Positions 60,157-64,000 of a stretch of DNA of 64,000 nucleotides are shown here, piece after piece; the stretch's first letter is position 1; the number at the start of each line of letters is the position of its first letter. The notes beneath the pieces are model-generated. The model did not search any database. It was not told the origin of the DNA and saw only the letters and a list, made by a program, of their open reading frames with translations. The translations under genes and the position numbers were made by a program. The stretch is from Eretmocerus hayati (Eukaryota; Arthropoda; Insecta; Hymenoptera; Aphelinidae): the NCBI GenBank assembly GCA_029851415.1, contig CM056743.1, positions 12,516,727 through 12,580,726 on the forward strand, in the 5' to 3' direction.

Positions 60157-61953
60157 CAGGTGGAGCCCTAAAAGTGTTCTACCTCTAACAATTTTTATCT
60201 GAATAATTGTGGGAGTGGCCAGCATTAGAGGGCCATTTGATTCAGTTTTTGCTTCTCTTCCATTGACAATAAAGGAAGATTCCTACTTAGGTGTTGAATA
60301 AGAGCGATGCCCAACTGAGTATGTATTATGGAGCCCTCAGTGGAAAATTTAAGCACCATTGCTCTAATCATTCGATAAATAGAGTAAGCTTCCATTGATT
60401 GAAACAATAACCTTATGATACCTATGCCATACTGTCAAATTTGCTGCCCAGTGCCTCTCTTCAGTACCACGGAAACCTTTGAATCCTTCTGTTTTCATTC
60501 GAAATGGAAATTTGCCATTGAAAGTGTGAAGATGTTCAAGTAGTTTTGAGTATTTCAATGTGTGACATGTTTCTAGAAACTGATCAAAGCAGATGAATAG
60601 GTGGAAATTGACATGGACTGTATCCCATAATTCCCCATGCACACATTCATGAAAAATATTACTGATGCTGCAAATAAATGCTCAGACTGACTAATTGATG
60701 TCTGTGAGACATGATTGCAGAACTCGTTAATTTGATAGAAAACCACAACAAAGATTGATCCTGTGTGTGGTGCTGATTCCATAACATTCTGTAACTTGGA
60801 TCAGCAAGTTTCTTGAAGGAGTTCATTCACCCTTCGACAGTATTTCATCAATGAGGTAGTACGAAACTGACACGTGTAGTCAGAAACGACCAATTACAAT
60901 TCCACGAAACACTGTTGCTCACTCATTGAGGAATCAAGCTTTTATATCAGCAGTGCACTCATGAGAGTAATAACTACATGAGTATTCTGTGGACTCAATA
61001 AAATGATCTCTAACTTTCTGACTAACTGAAAGTAACGAGAATGAATTGTCCTCTCCGCTGTTTGGTTTCTATCCAGTGCCAGTGTTTCCATTCTTCAGGG
61101 TGGAGTAATATATCCAGGAACTAGTCATGAATCGCATCTGAGAATTCTGAATGCATCAAACATGACAATTCAACGCACATCACGTGAAATTGAGCCTCAC
61201 TGCAAGCGTACAAATTAGAGGTTATTTCCACAAATTTTGTTCTGCCACCGCTTCCTAGATATTGCCGTCGTCCCAGAGCCATCCCGAAACCTGGAGCACT
61301 ACATTAAAGAAAACTTCTCTTTTGCGGTGCATCCCAGTGCATCCTGGTGCACACATGGGCGACCATAAATTCCACGTCGTCTGCAACGCACCTCTGAAAT
61401 GCACCAAAATAAATTGTCAAGGCCCGGACGCCGATTCACTAAGTCGAGGCCGGGTCTCATTTCCTGGTGACCATCATCGGATCTTAACACCCTGGGTGAG
61501 CTGGTTGTGCCTCAAAACGCACACTGTTTATGAGTTTCAGACAAGTCACAAGCCCCTCTCCCGTAAAGTTGTCACATTCAAACATTCAAATTATTCGCGC
61601 CTTGTTGCGCACTTGACCTACGCCATCGCGTGTTTTCCGCTCAACGAGGGGTGGGGGTAATTGTCAATAAATCTTTGGTTTTTAGAATAAACAAATTGTT
61701 TGGTCCTCAAGTAGGGGTTGAGGAATTAGTTTTGGACTCTCAGGAATAATTTGAGCCGGAGATCGGACTTGGGGAGACCTCCCTCGAGCCTCGCCAGACA
61801 TACCGCAACGGTACCTTCATTCACTGTTTTTGGAAAATTGAAGGTTGAGAAATTAAAATCAGTCATATCCCGAGACTGAGGAATTCATGCCCTATCGATT
61901 GATATGAACATTGTATGAATTAAACAAAATTTTTCTGCCCACTATACCATGGT

Positions 61954-61962
61954 CCGACACTA
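61954..61962. repeat. Right 9-bp target-site duplication
   Basis: CCGACACTA, identical to 53434-53442, directly follows the right terminus of the foldback element. Confidence 0.9.
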
Positions 61963-64000
61963 CGCGGCTTTTCAGTGTAGTTCGATTCGAGCTGCCGCAT
62001 CGATCGCTGTGTTGCGATTTGTGATTGAAATTATATTTAGAATTGTGAAAAAATTTGGCAATCATGTGTAAAAATTAATGGATTAATTTTCAAAAGTGAC
62101 AGTGATTCACGTTTGGATGCTAAAGCGTCAGTAAATTTTATTCTAGATGGAAAATTATGTGTAGTGTGAGTTTCATACTTGAGATTCTCAAGTACGCGAC
62201 TTTGTATTGTGCCTGATGGTTTGTAAGAGCTCAGAGATTAGCATATGCATGGATCGAGAACGCGGTGAGTGGCCCCATACAGGTATACTTACCAAATAGT
62301 GAATAAGAGTAAATGTATGTAATGTTGAGACGGAAATTCCTAGTATACGATGGAGAAAGATACCCACCGCATTTTTATGAGGCTCAAAAAATTCCATGAT
62401 CATGATCTTGGTTACACGAGATACAACATTTCATTCGAATTCGTGGATTACTATTATCAAAATGGATATAAATCAACATTTTTGGTAAATGATGTGTACG
62501 TCTATGGTAAGCGAGGGATATGGGCTGAGAAATGTTCAAATTGCCATCACGTTTCCGCCACTGTAAGTATGCGATGGACGATTGGAAGGAAATGAACAAT
62601 TCGGCTAGTATTGAGGATCAATATTGATTAATTCGTCAACCGGTGGCGAGACGATTGGGGACCGTTTATTTTCGTCGAGGAGATGAAAAGATTTTGGTCA
62701 ATGCGGACTGGCGGATATGAGATATGTCGTTTCGTGAATCGAGCTCTACACATGTGAAGCATACAAATGAATGTCTCGAGATCTTTGTCTTTTTTTCGAA
62801 TTGGACAGCACTCGTTTGATTTTATGGATTCTTCAAGAAACTGATTAGCGGTAAACGGATGAAATTTTTCCGAGTTTTTCCTTCACCAGGGGTTAAGAGG
62901 ATTTACAGTAAGATAGATGTAATCAACTTGCAAACATTTGTTTATACATGTTTCAAACATAGTGCTATGATCTTCTTAATTATCCACACTGACACTCCTC
63001 TTCAAAAAAAATTTGAGTTATCAATTTGAGAAGAATTCCAGTCGATGGAAGTTGCTACGCCCTTGATATTAACTTATTTCAAGGGAAAATTCACTCAAAT
63101 CCAGTAAAAAAGTGTCCGATCGAGTGGATTTATAATTCTGCATGCAAACGTAATTCTTGGAAAAAATCTAGTTCATCTCAGAAGCTGCAAAGACTCATGA
63201 AACATATCATGCGTTAAGCTCTGAGAAAGAAAATTAGAACGAAAAAAAATTAGAACAAGAGGCCCCTGGAGGTCATTTCATAATGTAATACGCGTGTCAT
63301 GTGTAACGAGGCCGCGACGTTGTTTCGCAAAACCGGGAAACGAGTGTAATAGAGACGAATTTGCGGAGAACCACGCTAATTTATAATTTACGAAGCAGGC
63401 CAGAAAGCAAAATGTTGTATCTCTTGACTTTTGAAGGTTCTATGTTTTCTAAGCGAGAGAGATTGCTCAGTCACAACAAAAAATTACGACGAATATGAAA
63501 ATTAATAAAATGAACTCACGATGAGGGAAAAAATTTATTTCATCGACACATAACTCGATGGGACACTTCCGGAACAATCGATTTTGTCTAAGAACTGATA
63601 GTATGTTGAAATCATTCTGGTCAAAAAATGAGCACTCAAAGGAACTTATTTCACTGAGTTTGAAATTTCATACGGGACACCCAATTAGTTTGATATACGA
63701 TGAAACAGCTTATTATACCGACCAATGCGAACTCTTTTTACCGATCGGATCAATGAGTTGAATGGATTGAATCACAAAAACTGTTTTCATGTAAAAATTT
63801 ATCCACAATTACGATGCAAGCCTTAAAGACTCGTTTGCGTGTCAGCACTTTAGTCTGCAACATTTAAATAGCTGCAAAAAGAAAAGAATACACCAAGAGA
63901 CGAAAATCGCGTGCGCGCGAAAAGAATAAGTGAGAATAAGAGACACATTGCAATGTAAGTACGTCAACGTTGTATACACAACAATATAGTTACTATATTG
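61963..64000. other. Right flank, unassigned; possible exon at 62350-62575
   Basis: A plus-strand frame starting at 62350 (MEKDTHRIFMRLKKFHDHDL, then GIWAEKCSNCHHVSAT) runs into GTAAGTATG at about 62562, a strong splice donor, so it could be a first coding exon. The W-x3-C-x2-C spacing loosely resembles the start of a FLYWCH-type zinc finger, but that is weak. Further plus-strand frames at 63026-63217 and 63558-63761 share no motif. The missing DPAGT1 5' exons were not seen here. Confidence 0.35.

Larger units (their letters stand above)
53443..61953. mobile_element. 8,511-bp foldback transposon with ~1.8-kb arms
   Basis: The arms are 53443-~55246 and ~60157-61953, reverse complements starting ACCATGGTATAGTGGGC. 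I saw only isolated differences, for example GATGGGGCAT against GATAGGGCAT and one Gly/Glu codon in an arm frame. A perfect 9-bp duplication flanks the element. A 9-bp target duplication with long TIRs fits Mutator-like or Rehavkus-type elements, but that is inferred from structure only. The arms carry identical open frames (minus 53736-54134 and plus 61262-61660, 132 codons; 54614-55171 against 60225-60782 in two phases) of unknown identity. The ~4.9-kb centre is filled with smaller nested inverted-repeat elements and shows no clear transposase. Near-identity of the arms implies recent insertion or ongoing gene conversion. Confidence 0.9.

Noticed and set aside
53443..61953. Polinton/Maverick or endogenous virus interpretation
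   Set aside because: No polymerase, integrase or capsid-like frame, and the duplication is 9 bp rather than the 6 bp typical of Polintons.
1..64000. CRISPR arrays, rRNA, tRNA or prokaryotic operons
   Set aside because: No direct-repeat/spacer arrays and no convincing tRNA cloverleaf or rRNA sequence were seen. Genes have spliceosomal introns.

Overview
The window looks like nuclear DNA of an arthropod, most likely an insect. It is AT-rich. The recognisable genes are split by short GT-AG introns. One of them is closest to the insect UDP-galactose transporter senju. Most of the rest is non-coding DNA packed with inverted-repeat transposons, foldback elements, satellites and dead LINE fragments. 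I see no bacterial or viral gene structure. The species call is inference only.

Layout: 1-18 kb is gene-free apart from a broken LINE. It holds several inverted-repeat elements, including a 1,672-bp TA-flanked element (7883-9554) sitting in a ~140-bp satellite, a TTAA-flanked element (6344-6897), CG-rich and CACGTG-rich palindrome clusters, a LINE reverse-transcriptase remnant (12.5-13.25 kb) and a ~1.2-kb near-perfect palindrome (14.1-15.35 kb). 18-20.5 kb holds two minus-strand LINE remnants around a GA-rich minisatellite. 20.5-25.4 kb is almost featureless except for a second TTAA-flanked element and a small MITE. 25.4-34.4 kb is a concentric nest of foldback elements.

35-50 kb is the gene island. 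It carries senju (minus, 6 exons, 346 aa), TBC1D23 (minus, 9 exons, 691 aa), TOMM70 (plus, 8 exons, 577 aa) and the last four exons of DPAGT1/ALG7 (minus). TBC1D23 and TOMM70 are divergent across a 2.65-kb gap that holds a ~240-bp tandem repeat. TOMM70 and DPAGT1 converge. The exon joins keep reading frame throughout for the three complete genes. Their products work in separate places: Golgi sugar import (senju), tethering of endosome-derived vesicles at the trans-Golgi (TBC1D23), mitochondrial preprotein import (TOMM70) and the first step of N-glycan assembly in the ER (DPAGT1). They share no pathway or operon-like logic.

50-64 kb is repeat DNA again. An 8,511-bp foldback element (53443-61953) has ~1.8-kb near-identical inverted arms and a perfect 9-bp target-site duplication (CCGACACTA). 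Its centre holds smaller nested inverted-repeat elements. The 5' half of DPAGT1 was not found in this stretch.
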